From Parerythrobacter_A sp963838735 (GTDB lineage Bacteria; Pseudomonadota; Alphaproteobacteria; Sphingomonadales; Sphingomonadaceae), in contig CAWISG010000008.1 in NCBI GenBank assembly GCA_963838735.1, positions 1 to 64,000 on the forward strand: DNA of 64,000 nucleotides. Reading direction: 5' to 3'. The position numbers and the translations under genes were made by a program. Positions 8,325 through 17,729 of this stretch are shown in pieces. The notes under the pieces were generated by a model, which made no database searches, was not told the origin of the DNA, and worked only from the letters and a program-made list of their open reading frames with translations. The stretch's first letter is position 1; the number at the start of each line of letters is the position of its first letter.

Positions 8325-8621
8325 GGCGGATGTCGTGCGGTGGCACGGGATATCCGCCACAGGAGCGGCGTCCGGCTGCCAAGCTGCCCCGCGCTGCGTG
8401 ACGCAGCAGGGCCAGGCGAATGGCCGTATCATGGCATCTTCCCGGAACGGGAGGCTGCGTGTGTAAGACATACGCAGCGCGATACGGCTCGACCCGGTTC
8501 AAGCACGCCGGAGGAATGCACCCCCGGCTCGACGTCTTCCAGCCGGCAGCGACGGGGTGGGCTCGCCATTACGCATTGTGGGCCCCTGTCGCGATCCGCG
8601 CGGGTGAACGGTCCCGCGACA
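8325..8621. other. Run of stable hairpins; possible structured RNA of unknown family
   Basis: No convincing gene was found between metW and fghA. This stretch holds at least six successive inverted repeats: 8325-8358 (GGCGGAT/ATCCGCC with inner GTGC/GCAC), 8393-8407, 8438-8454 (CCCG-GAA-CGGG core), 8454-8478 (GCTGCGT/ACGCAGC), 8507-8528 (GCCGG/CCGGC) and 8587-8621 (TGTCGCG/CGCGACA). Signatures of RNase P RNA, tmRNA, SRP RNA, and the SAM, SAH and cobalamin riboswitches were looked for by eye and not found. The open frames here (for example 8420-8875) resemble no protein I know. The strand is not determined. Confidence 0.35.
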
Positions 8622-8844
8622 CATCCGGAAATGTAACGTCGCACGTCAGGGTGGACCGGCTGTCGATACCGGCGCGACGGGTAGGCCCGCCCCGCGTGGA
8701 TATCCTCGCCCCGTCCGCCCGACCGCGTCGCCCTGCCGTCCCGATGGAATGGCGGACGAAGGAGAAGGACGCTCTAGACAACGCCCGCCTCCTGAACGAA
8801 AGCGCCACTAACCGATATGGTTCGCAATGTCAAGGAGAAAGGGA

Positions 8845-9236
8845 GGGTTTCTCACAGAGACGCAGAGGAAAGTGAGATGGTGAGGGGCGTGCTTCGTTCT
8901 GGTGTTTACTCGTCATCGCGAGCGATGCGCGGCGATCCGGGGCGGTTCTGGAAGAACGTAAAGGGCTCTCGCAGAGGCGCAGGGGCGCGGAGGGAGCTGC
9001 GTTTTGTGTCAGGTGCAGCGCGACTTGCCTCACACGAAGACACGAAGAGCGAAGCGCCCGCGGCGAAGCCGCCTTTGAATCTTTACGTTCACGCTCGACG
9101 CAATCGAAAGCTTATGAATGCCTGCGGCGCAGACCCCTTCCGTATCTTCGTGTCTTCGTGTGAAAACCACGCGCGGCCAGACATGAGGCACAGCCCCTCC
9201 CCGTCTCACTTTCCTCTGCGTCTCTGCGAGAAACCC
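8845..9236. repeat. Composite palindromic element with 33-bp inverted ends
   Basis: The ends 8845-8877 and 9204-9236 are reverse complements over 33 bases with a single mismatch; their core is CAGAGACGCAGAGGAAAGTG and its complement. A second inverted pair is nested inside: CACACGAAGACACGAAG at about 9030 and CTTCGTGTCTTCGTGTG at about 9147. A third motif near 8910 (CGTCATCGCGAGCGATG) resembles another common intergenic repeat. No transposase or plausible gene lies inside. The element ends 16 bases before the fghA stop. Confidence 0.85.
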
Positions 9237-9252
9237 CTTTCTTTACAACGTC

Positions 9253-10092
9253 TCAGGAACCGCACCCCAACCGTGCCGCGTGCCAGGCGATGTGTTCCGC
9301 CATGAAGGTGCTGACCGTAAAGTAGGAATGGTCGTAGCCCTCCTGCATCCGCACCTGCGCGGCAATACCGGCCTTTTTACACGCCAGTGCCAGCAGGCCG
9401 GTCTTGAGCTGTTCGCCAAGGAACTGGTCGTCGGTGCCCTGGTCCACCAGCAGGTGGTCCACCCGCGCGCCATCCTCGATCAGGGCGACGGGGTCGTAGG
9501 TGCGCCATGCGTCGCGATCTTCGCCCAGATACGCGCCGAACGCCTTTTCGCCCCACGGCACCTGCGACGGGGCGCAAATGGGAGCGAGGGCGCTGGCGCT
9601 TTGGAACCTGTCCGGTTGGCGAAGGGCAAAGGCAAGCGCGCCCATCCCGCCCATCGAATGCCCCATCACCGACTGGCGGGTCATGTCGACCGGGAAGCGG
9701 TCGGCAACCAGATCCGGCAATTCGCTCTCCAGATAGCTGCGCATCCGGTAATGTTGCGCCCACGGCGCTTGCGTCGCGTCGAGATAGAAGCCCGCGCCCT
9801 TGCCCATGTCGTAGGCATCGTTGTCGGCCACCGCGTCTCCGCGTGGGCTGGTGTCGGGCGCGACGAAGACGATGCCGTGTTCCGCGCAGGCGGCGCGAAA
9901 CTCGCCCTTTTCCATCACGTTGGAATGGTCGCACGTCAGGCCCGACAGGAACCACAGCACCGGCAGGCGCGCCCCGTCGTCATGCGGCGGCACATACACC
10001 GCGAAGGTCATGTCGGTGCCGGTCGCGGCGGAGGCATGGCGGTAGACGCCCTGCACCCCGCCGTGACTGCGGTTTTCGCTTACGGTTTCCAC
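9253..10092 (-). CDS. fghA: S-formylglutathione hydrolase
   Basis: 279 aa esterase-D-family serine hydrolase that releases formate and glutathione, the second step of glutathione-dependent formaldehyde detoxification. The nucleophile Ser146 lies in GHSMGG, with Asp in DQGTDDQF (about 221-222) and His255 in GYDHSYF. The N-terminal FLSGLTC and PDTSPRGD segments are also typical. It is the last gene of a minus-strand set after adhC and a VOC protein, which supplies the first pathway step. Ten bases separate it from the VOC gene. Confidence 0.95.
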   Translation of the reverse strand: METVSENRSHGGVQGVYRHASAATGTDMTFAVYVPPHDDGARLPVLWFLSGLTCDHSNVMEKGEFRAACAEHGIVFVAPDTSPRGDAVADNDAYDMGKGAGFYLDATQAPWAQHYRMRSYLESELPDLVADRFPVDMTRQSVMGHSMGGMGALAFALRQPDRFQSASALAPICAPSQVPWGEKAFGAYLGEDRDAWRTYDPVALIEDGARVDHLLVDQGTDDQFLGEQLKTGLLALACKKAGIAAQVRMQEGYDHSYFTVSTFMAEHIAWHAARLGCGS

Positions 10093-10102
10093 TGCCGGCG
10101 TG

Positions 10103-10492
10103 TCAGCCGCGCTTGATGCCGCACAGCTTGTGGCCGTCCGGATCGGTGAAATAGCTCAGATGCATCGTGCCCATCGTGCTTTCGCGCGGGCCGGGGGGGT
10201 CTTCGATACTGGTCCCACCATTTGCCACCGCGACATCGTGCAGTTCCTTCACCTGCTCCGGGCTGTCGCATTTGAAGCCGATGGTCAGGCCGTTGGCGCA
10301 GGTCGCCGCCTTGCCATCGATCGGTTCGCTCAGCGCGAAGGTGTTGCCGCCATGCATGAAGAAGACGCGTTTGTGGCCGCTATCGGAGGTGTGTTCCATC
10401 GGTGCCTTGGCCCCCAGCACGCCGAGAACGGCCGTGTAGAATGCCTTCGACTTCTCGATATCGTTTGTGCCGAGCATGACATGGTTGAGCAT
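10103..10492 (-). CDS. VOC-family (glyoxalase-like) protein
   Basis: 129 aa with the vicinal-oxygen-chelate fold. It starts LNHVMLGTNDIEKSKAFYTAVLG and has a second half ending LSYFTDPDGHKLCGIKRG, where the metal-site residues of the family normally sit. It lies between adhC and fghA, 46 and 10 bases away, so it is probably co-transcribed with the formaldehyde genes. Small VOC proteins recur at this place in alphaproteobacteria. Its substrate is unknown; a role with glutathione adducts is inference from context. Confidence 0.85.
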   Translation of the reverse strand: MLNHVMLGTNDIEKSKAFYTAVLGVLGAKAPMEHTSDSGHKRVFFMHGGNTFALSEPIDGKAATCANGLTIGFKCDSPEQVKELHDVAVANGGTSIEDPPGPRESTMGTMHLSYFTDPDGHKLCGIKRG

Positions 10493-10538
10493 GATTTTCT
10501 CCCTTGATTGTGTACAGGTGCGGTAGCGAGCGTTTGTG

Positions 10539-11645
<1,107 letters not shown>

Positions 11646-11672
11646 TTTTCAATATTCTCACCTAGCCTGGTT

Positions 11673-11764
11673 CCGTTCGTGCTGAGCTTGTCGAAGCGTT
11701 GCACTTGCTTTGCGAGGCGGCGATAGAAGAAAGGACGACCCTTCGACAAGCTCAGGGCGAACGG
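11673..11764. repeat. Inverted dispersed repeat, unit 1
   Basis: The outer arms CCGTTCGTGCTGAGCTTGTC... (11673-11697) and its near-complement ending ...AGCTCAGGGCGAACGG (11740-11764) enclose about 42 bases of spacer. The CTTGTCGAAG/CTTCGACAAG core is familiar from intergenic repeats in many sphingomonads. It lies just upstream of adhC. Confidence 0.9.
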
Positions 11765-11789
11765 AAGGGCGCCTACGTCCGATCCATGT

Positions 11790-11880
11790 CCGTTCATGCT
11801 GAGCTTGTCGAAGCATCGCACTTTCTCTGCGCAGCGGGGATTAGGAAAGAACAGTCCTTCGACAAGCTTACGACGAACGG
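11790..11880. repeat. Inverted dispersed repeat, unit 2
   Basis: Second copy of the same inverted element, 25 bases after unit 1. The left arm at 11790-11814 differs from unit 1 by one base (CCGTTCATGCTGAGC), and the right arm at 11856-11880 ends ACGAACGG with a few changes. The spacers of the two units are only partly alike. Confidence 0.9.
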
Positions 11881-11958
11881 GCTGGGGTATTCGCTCCTAT
11901 AACCGAATGCCCCGGCCCGTCGACTAGTTTACGGCAATTGGAACGCAGTCTTCTGCGC

Positions 11959-13401
11959 CTACCCCTCGTGAATCGTTTTGGGCACCATGCAGGCCATGAC
12001 GCCCTCCGCACCGTCCTCGCTGCCGTAGCCGGACCATTTTACGCCGCCGAACGGAGCGTCCACGGCCGAGACGTTAGCGCCGTTAATCGCCAACATGCCC
12101 GCCTCGACCTCTGTGGCGAGGCGGCGTCGGCGGGCGGGGTCGTTGGTCCAGGCGTAGGCGGCGAGCCCGTAGGGCGTGCGGTTGGCTTCTTCGATCATCG
12201 CGTCCTCGCCCGACATCGAATTGACGATGGCGACGGGGCCGAAGGGTTCGGTGGTCATGATGTCCGCCTCCACCGGCACGTTGGCCAGCACGCTGGGCTG
12301 GTGGAAGAAGCCCTGGTTGCCGATGCGTTCGCCGCCGGTCAGCAACTCCGCGCCCTTCGACTTCGCATCGCCAATCAGCTTCTCCATCGATTCCAGCCCG
12401 CGCCCGTTGGCCATCGCGCCCATCTGCACGCCATCTTCCAGACCATTGCCGACGGTAATCTTCTCGGCTCGCGCCACGAACCCGTCGCGGAATGCCTCGA
12501 ACCTGCTTTCCTCCACCATGAAGCGGGTGGGGCTGACGCAGACCTGGCCCGCATTGCGGTATTTCGCCGACACCATCGTATCGAGCACCGTATCCACATC
12601 GGCATCCTCAAACACCAGCACGGGGGCGTGGCCGCCCAGTTCCATCGTGGTGACCTTGAGGTCGTCCGCTGCCAGCTTCGCCAGATGCTTGCCGACAGAA
12701 GTCGAGCCGGTAAACGTCACTTTGCGGATGACGGAGCTGGCGATCAGCTGGCTGCTGACGTCTTCGGGCTTGCCGAACACGCATTGCACCACATTGCCGG
12801 GAACGCCTGCATCGCGCAGCGCCTGCACCAGCGCGATACCGCTGGCGGGCGTTTCCTCGCTCGGTTTCACGATAGTGGAACAGCCCGCCGCCAGAGCGCC
12901 GCCGATCTTGCGGACCACATTGATGAGCGGAAAGTTCCACGGCGCAAAGCCTGCGACGGGGCCGACCGGATGATACTGCACTTCCACCCGGCTGCCCGCG
13001 GGACGCACCAGCGTGCGGCCATAGGCGCGCTTGATCTCGCCCGCGTAGAATTCCAGCAGCATGGCGGTGTAGATCACTTCGCCCTTCGCTTCGCCCAGCG
13101 TCTTGCCCTGTTCGCGCACCAGGTTGGGCGCGATGGTGCCGATACGTTCGCGCAGCAGGCCCGCCGCCTTTTGCAGGACACCCGCGCGCTTGTCCGCGCT
13201 CGTCTTGCGCCAGTCCTTGAAGCCTTGTTCGGCGTGCTCCAGCGCGCGGTCGAGATCGTCGCTGGTGGCGTGCGGCAGGGTGCCGATGGTGTTGCCGGTG
13301 GCAGGATCGATGACCTCTTCGGAATTGCGTCCGTCGCCCGACAGCGCCTCGTCGCCGATCAGGAGTGCGAGTTCGGGATAATCGGTTTGGGCAGACGACA
13401 T
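11959..13401 (-). CDS. gabD: NAD(P)-dependent succinate-semialdehyde dehydrogenase
   Basis: 480 aa aldehyde dehydrogenase. The general base Glu254 is in MELGGHAP and the catalytic Cys288 in NAGQVCVSPTR, 34 residues apart as in the family; FAPWNFPL and the C-terminal FGGVKWSGYGSEDG are also present. Overall wording is closest to GabD-type enzymes, which oxidise succinate semialdehyde to succinate in 4-aminobutyrate use. No gabT or gabP is nearby, so the substrate is inferred from similarity only; another semialdehyde is possible. Confidence 0.85.
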   Translation of the reverse strand: MSSAQTDYPELALLIGDEALSGDGRNSEEVIDPATGNTIGTLPHATSDDLDRALEHAEQGFKDWRKTSADKRAGVLQKAAGLLRERIGTIAPNLVREQGKTLGEAKGEVIYTAMLLEFYAGEIKRAYGRTLVRPAGSRVEVQYHPVGPVAGFAPWNFPLINVVRKIGGALAAGCSTIVKPSEETPASGIALVQALRDAGVPGNVVQCVFGKPEDVSSQLIASSVIRKVTFTGSTSVGKHLAKLAADDLKVTTMELGGHAPVLVFEDADVDTVLDTMVSAKYRNAGQVCVSPTRFMVEESRFEAFRDGFVARAEKITVGNGLEDGVQMGAMANGRGLESMEKLIGDAKSKGAELLTGGERIGNQGFFHQPSVLANVPVEADIMTTEPFGPVAIVNSMSGEDAMIEEANRTPYGLAAYAWTNDPARRRRLATEVEAGMLAINGANVSAVDAPFGGVKWSGYGSEDGAEGVMACMVPKTIHEG

Positions 13402-13456
13402 CGGTGGGCCTCTTTCGATGGGGGGTGTTCAGGAATGCCCTGTTAGGGCGTTTGCG

Positions 13457-13834
13457 ATGAGAATCCCAGACCGCACCCCAAAGTTCCTGCTGCTGGCCGT
13501 TGCCGCGGCGTGTCTCCCCGTTTCCGCCCCTGCGCAGGACCGGGCGGAACTGACCTTGCAGCAGCAGACCGCCGTGCGATGTTCCGCCGCGTTCGCCATC
13601 GTCGCCGATGCGCAGGCACGCGGGCGGGCCGATGCCAGTGCCTATCCGGCGCTGGCCGAACGGGGACAGGAGTTCTTCGTGCGGACGGCGGCGCAGTTGA
13701 TGGACGACCGCGGCCTGTCGCGCGAGCAGGTGGCCGACCTGATCCAGACGCAGGCGCAAGCGTTGTGGGACGAAAACGCCATCGAGGCGGTGATGCCCGG
13801 TTGCCTGCTGCTGCTGGATGCATCCGGTCTTTGA
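13457..13834 (+). CDS. Small secreted protein of unknown function
   Basis: 125 aa from the ATG at 13457. Residues 1-28 form a signal peptide (FLLLAVAAACLPVSAPAQD) with an APA-Q cleavage site. The mature part is a small, mostly helical domain with two cysteines (VRCSAAF and MPGCLLL) that could form a disulfide. I recognise no named family; proteins of this build are frequent in Sphingomonadales. The open frame extends 13 codons upstream, but that part lacks signal-peptide character. Divergent from gabD. Confidence 0.75.
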   Translation: MRIPDRTPKFLLLAVAAACLPVSAPAQDRAELTLQQQTAVRCSAAFAIVADAQARGRADASAYPALAERGQEFFVRTAAQLMDDRGLSREQVADLIQTQAQALWDENAIEAVMPGCLLLLDASGL

Positions 13835-13893
13835 CGCGTCGGCACACGCAAGAGGAATAGACGCCGCCGCGCCGATGCGGCAAGGAACAGCCC

Positions 13894-14562
13894 ATGTGGC
13901 ACCTGCACCAATTCCCGCTTTGTCCGTTCAGCCGCAAGGTCCGCCTGCTGCTGAGTGAGAAAGGAATCGCCTATGAGCTTGTGCGGGCCAATCCGTGGGA
14001 CAATGACGACGCGTTCTGGAACCTGAACCCGGCAGGGCGGACGCCGGTGCTGCGCGATGCGGACAAGGACATCACGCTGTGCGATAGCCGCGCGATTTGC
14101 GAGTTTATCGAGGAAACAGTGGACCGCCCGCCCATGTTGGCCGGAACGGTGCGCGAGCGTGCCGAAATCCGTCGCCTGATCGCGCTGTTCGACGAGAACT
14201 TCTTCACCGACGTGACCGGCCCGATGCTGTCCGAAAAGCTGATGAAACGCCTGCTGCGTAGCCCCCCCAGCGCGACCGCGCTGCGCGATGCAATGAAGCT
14301 GGCGCACGGCCATCTGGATTATCTTGACTACCTGATCGACAATCGCCCGTGGCTCGCCGGATCGCGCATGAGCCTGGCCGACCTCGCCGCCGCGGCACAG
14401 ATTTCGGTGGCGGACTATCTGGGCGCCATCGACTGGAACCAGCACGACCGCGCGCATGAATGGTACTCGGTCTTCAAAAGCCGCCCCAGTTTCCGCCCCC
14501 TGCTGTCCGAACGCATGGACGGCCTGCGCCCGCCTGCGCATTATGGCGAAGTGGACGGGTAG
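13894..14562 (+). CDS. Glutathione S-transferase family protein
   Basis: 222 aa with an N-terminal thioredoxin-fold GST domain: HLHQFPLCPFSRKVRLLL carries the Cys-Pro-Phe-Ser active-site turn, NPAGRTPVLRD the cis-Pro motif and LCDSRAICEFIEE the glutathione-binding Ser. A helical C-terminal domain holds the folding motif around AGSRMSLADLAAAA. The CPFS turn suggests a Cys- or Ser-type GST. Substrate unknown. The gene stands alone, 59 bases after the small secreted protein gene. Confidence 0.88.
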   Translation: MWHLHQFPLCPFSRKVRLLLSEKGIAYELVRANPWDNDDAFWNLNPAGRTPVLRDADKDITLCDSRAICEFIEETVDRPPMLAGTVRERAEIRRLIALFDENFFTDVTGPMLSEKLMKRLLRSPPSATALRDAMKLAHGHLDYLDYLIDNRPWLAGSRMSLADLAAAAQISVADYLGAIDWNQHDRAHEWYSVFKSRPSFRPLLSERMDGLRPPAHYGEVDG

Positions 14563-14584
14563 CTCCTTTTCGATGAGTGTTTTT

Positions 14585-14779
14585 CGCGCAGAGGCGCGAA
14601 GGCACAGAGGGGTCTGCGCCGCTGGCTTTCAAAAGCCTGCGGCAGCACCGCGCGCGAGGCTGTAATGTATGAAAGCGGCTTCGCCACAAGCGCTTCCTCT
14701 TCGTGTCTTCTTGTGAAACGTTAGCAACACGCCGGATCAGAAGCGCAATCCCCTCAGCGTTCTCTGCGCCTCTGCGCGA
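14585..14779. repeat. Inverted repeat related to the 8845-9236 element
   Basis: The left arm CGCGCAGAGGCGCGAAGGCA near 14585 and the right arm TTCTCTGCGCCTCTGCGCG near 14760 are inverted and share the CAGAG(A/G)CGC core of the 8845-9236 element. The interior holds a CTTCGTGTCTTCTTGTG block (about 14700) like that element's inner arm. It fills most of the 306-base gap between the GST gene and msrB; no gene was seen in this gap. Confidence 0.75.
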
Positions 14780-14868
14780 ACCACCTGCCTCCTGCCGCCC
14801 ACGGCGCACCGCTGGAAAACCAAGCCCGCCATCCCCACATGCTTCTCAACCAAGGAGCACCGCCGCAC

Positions 14869-15273
14869 ATGACCGATCCCGCCACCATGACCGACACCGA
14901 ATGGCGCGCGCGCCTGACGCCGGAGCAGTATCGTATCCTGCGCGAAAAGGGCACCGAACGCGCCGGCACCGGCGTGTTCGACAAGCACTATGCCGAAGGC
15001 GAATATACCTGCGCCGGCTGCGGACAGGCGCTGTTCGAGAGCGACGACAAATACGATAGCGGCTGCGGCTGGCCGGCCTTTACCGCTCCGAAGGAAGGCG
15101 ACGCGGTGACCGAGCATCGCGACGTCTCGTTCGGCATGGTCCGCACAGAAGTGGTGTGTTCCAATTGCGGTGGGCATCTGGGCCATGTCTTCAATGACGG
15201 CCCGCGCGAGGCGGGTGGCCTGCGGTATTGCATCAACAGCGCCAGCCTCGATTTCGCACCTGGGGATCGATAG
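14869..15273 (+). CDS. msrB: Peptide-methionine (R)-S-oxide reductase MsrB
   Basis: 134 aa from the ATG at 14869, which has AAGGAG 11 bases upstream; an in-frame ATG at 14839 is less likely. It reduces methionine-R-sulfoxide in proteins. Zinc cysteines are Cys48/Cys51 (YTCAGCG) and Cys97/Cys100 (VCSNCGGHLGHVF). The catalytic Cys121 is in RYCINSASL. The SGCGWPAF block is conserved. msrA is separate, at 29.6-30.1 kb. Confidence 0.95.
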   Translation: MTDPATMTDTEWRARLTPEQYRILREKGTERAGTGVFDKHYAEGEYTCAGCGQALFESDDKYDSGCGWPAFTAPKEGDAVTEHRDVSFGMVRTEVVCSNCGGHLGHVFNDGPREAGGLRYCINSASLDFAPGDR

Positions 15274-15394
15274 CACCTGACAGCCGCGCGACGCGCCATG
15301 CTTTTTTCATTCATGGCGTGTTACGGATGGTCTATGCAGACCCCCGACTTGAACCATGCGCCATAGCGTTCGGCGCGGATTGATCGCAGGGGCT

Positions 15395-17665
15395 ATGGCG
15401 AAAAGAGGAAGCCGGCGTAAGGCCGCCGCATCATCGCAAGGTTCCGGTGACGCGCCGCGCACAAGGCAGCAGCGCGATCCAAGTGCCGGTGGCAAATGGA
15501 AACGCGGCTGGCGGCTGTGGTTCAAACGCCTTGCCATAACAGGGACCGTGCTGGGCGTGCTGAGTGTCCTGTTCGTCGGCCTCGCTGTTATGTTCGCTGC
15601 ACGCTCGCTGCCCGGCTATGCCGAATTGCGTGCCACCACCAATGCACAGACCATCATCGTGCGCGCACGCGACGGCTCGGTCATCGTGGAGCTCGGGCCG
15701 AGCTATGGCGAATGGATCGCGCACGACGATATCCCGCCGGTGATGAAGAACGCCATGATCGCGGTGGAGGACCGCCGGTTCGACTGGCATCCGGGCGTCG
15801 ATCCCATCGGGCTGGGCCGCGCGCTGTACGATGCGGCGACCGGCGACGGACGGGTTTCCGCGACTTCCACCATCACACAGCAGCTGGCGCGCAACCTGTT
15901 CCTCAATTCCAACCGCACGCTGGACCGCAAGATGCGCGAGGCAGTGCTGGCGATGGCGCTGGAAACCAAGTTCACCAAGCAGCAGATCCTGGAGCTGTAT
16001 CTCAACAAGGTGTATTTCGGCGGCGGAGCCTATGGCATCGACAGCGCCAGCCGCCGCTTTTTCAGCCATCCCGCGACCGACCTCAGCACCGGCGAGGCTG
16101 CCATCATCGCCGGGCTGGTCAAGGCCCCCAGCCGCTATTCCCCCACCGCCGACGTGCAGGCCGCCGTGGATCGCGCGCAGGTGGTGCTACGGCTGATGAA
16201 GGAACAGCAGATGATTCCGGCCAACAGCTCGGTCGATCCCAGTGCGGTGCAGCTGAAGGAAGATCGCGGCCGCAATTCGGTGCGCTATTTCACCGATTGG
16301 GCGCTGCCGCAGCTGGACATATTGCTGCCCGCCGAAACCTTCGAGCCGATCGACGTGTGGACCACCATCGATATCGGGATGCAGCGCGCCGCGGAAACGG
16401 CTGTCACCGCCAACACGCCGGGCGGGGCACAAGGCGCGCTGGTCAGCATGGACCGCGACGGGGCGGTGCTGGCGCTGATTGGCGGCACCGATTACGTGGA
16501 AACCAATTACAACCGCGCCACCGACGCGATGCGCCAACCGGGGTCGAGCTGGAAACTGTTCGTTTATCTCGCCGCGCTTGAGGCCGGCTATACGCCGGAA
16601 TCGGTGGTCAAGGATGCGCCTACGACCATTGAGGGTTGGAGCCCGCGCAATTCGGGCGGCGGCTATTCGGGCGAGATGAGCCTGCGCAATGCCTTTGCCT
16701 ACTCGAAGAACACCGTCGCGGCACAGCTGGGGTACGAAGTGGGCTTCGGCACGGTTGCCAGCATGGCGCGCCGGTTCGGCATTTCGACGAAGATATCCAC
16801 CTTTCCGGCAATGGTGCTGGGCAGTTCGGAAACGCGGCTGATCGACATGACGCGCGCTTTTGCGGGGGTGTCGGCGGGCGGGCGTTCGGTGGAGCCCTAT
16901 GGAATCCTGAAAGTGACGGCGGTGGGCGGGGACGTGCTGTACGAACACACCGCGCGGCGCGAAAGCCAGCTGGTGCCCGATTACGTGGCGGCAGGAATGA
17001 CCGACCTGTTGCAGGCCGCGGTGCAGACCGGCACCGGCAAGGCGGCGCAGATCGGGCGGCCGGTGGCGGGCAAGACCGGCACGACATCGTCCAACAAGGA
17101 CGGGTATTTCGTGGGCTTTTCCAGCGGCATCACCACCGGCGTCTGGATGGGGCGCGACGACAACAGGCGTGTCGCGGACCTGCAGGGCGGGCGCGCCCCG
17201 GCGCAAGCGTTTGCGGCCTTCATGCGCTATGCGGTGAAGGACCGCCCGGTCGAACAGTTCAACACCGACCAGAACCTGCCCGACTGGCAGACCGAGCCGG
17301 ATGACGAGTTCTATTTCGGCGATCCGGAGGACTATTACTACATCGACGAGCAGGGCAATCTGGTCGAACCAGGGCGACGCCCTGCCTTGCGCGAAAATGG
17401 CGAGGATGCCCCGGTGCCGCCGGGCGCGGTGCGCGAAGGCAATATCATGGACCGTCCGCGCAACCGACTCGACCCCGATGCCAATTCGGGAGCCGGCGAC
17501 GACGGGCAGGCGGCAAGCGACGATTTCCTCAACCGGGCCACCGGGGGAGGGGCGCGTTCGCAGCCTCCGGCACCGCGCCCCGCACCGGCACCGCGCCAGA
17601 CCACGCCCGTGCCGCCGGTGCAGGTCACGCGCGCCCCACCGCCGCAGCCTGCGCCTCCGCAGTAG
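15395..17665 (+). CDS. Class A penicillin-binding protein (PBP1A-type)
   Basis: 756 aa bifunctional peptidoglycan synthase. It has a basic N-terminus, a membrane anchor at about 47-70, and a GT51 transglycosylase domain with catalytic Glu125 in AVEDRRF and STITQQLARNLFL. The transpeptidase domain has the SxxK serine at Ser384 (GSSWK), SxN at Ser437 (YSKNT) and KTG at about 560 (GKTGTTS). The C-terminal tail of about 100 residues is disordered and very Pro-rich. ATG 15395 is preferred because it precedes a basic cytoplasmic tail; an in-frame start at 15356 exists. Likely monocistronic. Confidence 0.93.
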   Translation: MAKRGSRRKAAASSQGSGDAPRTRQQRDPSAGGKWKRGWRLWFKRLAITGTVLGVLSVLFVGLAVMFAARSLPGYAELRATTNAQTIIVRARDGSVIVELGPSYGEWIAHDDIPPVMKNAMIAVEDRRFDWHPGVDPIGLGRALYDAATGDGRVSATSTITQQLARNLFLNSNRTLDRKMREAVLAMALETKFTKQQILELYLNKVYFGGGAYGIDSASRRFFSHPATDLSTGEAAIIAGLVKAPSRYSPTADVQAAVDRAQVVLRLMKEQQMIPANSSVDPSAVQLKEDRGRNSVRYFTDWALPQLDILLPAETFEPIDVWTTIDIGMQRAAETAVTANTPGGAQGALVSMDRDGAVLALIGGTDYVETNYNRATDAMRQPGSSWKLFVYLAALEAGYTPESVVKDAPTTIEGWSPRNSGGGYSGEMSLRNAFAYSKNTVAAQLGYEVGFGTVASMARRFGISTKISTFPAMVLGSSETRLIDMTRAFAGVSAGGRSVEPYGILKVTAVGGDVLYEHTARRESQLVPDYVAAGMTDLLQAAVQTGTGKAAQIGRPVAGKTGTTSSNKDGYFVGFSSGITTGVWMGRDDNRRVADLQGGRAPAQAFAAFMRYAVKDRPVEQFNTDQNLPDWQTEPDDEFYFGDPEDYYYIDEQGNLVEPGRRPALRENGEDAPVPPGAVREGNIMDRPRNRLDPDANSGAGDDGQAASDDFLNRATGGGARSQPPAPRPAPAPRQTTPVPPVQVTRAPPPQPAPPQ

Positions 17666-17679
17666 CACTCATAACCAAA

Positions 17680-17707
17680 GGGCCGCGCCTTCATGAAAGC
17701 GCGGCCC
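17680..17707. terminator. Bidirectional hairpin between the PBP1A gene and degP
   Basis: A perfect 9-bp stem GGGCCGCGC (17680-17688) / GCGCGGCCC (17699-17707) with a 10-base loop lies between two convergent genes. Flanking AACCAAA and TGTTGC tracts are weak U-runs, so termination in both directions is likely but not textbook. Confidence 0.7.
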
Positions 17708-17729
17708 TGTTGCACGTATGTCGGTGCAG

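Noticed and set aside
8420..8875. 151-aa plus-strand open frame in the hairpin region
   Set aside because: Low-complexity Arg/Pro/Ala composition, runs into the inverted-repeat element, and resembles no family known to me.
8845..9236. CRISPR array
   Set aside because: The repeats are inverted, not regularly spaced direct repeats, and there are no spacers or cas genes.
11938..13446. 502-aa plus-strand open frame
   Set aside because: Antisense to the aldehyde dehydrogenase gene; His/Arg-rich with no domain.
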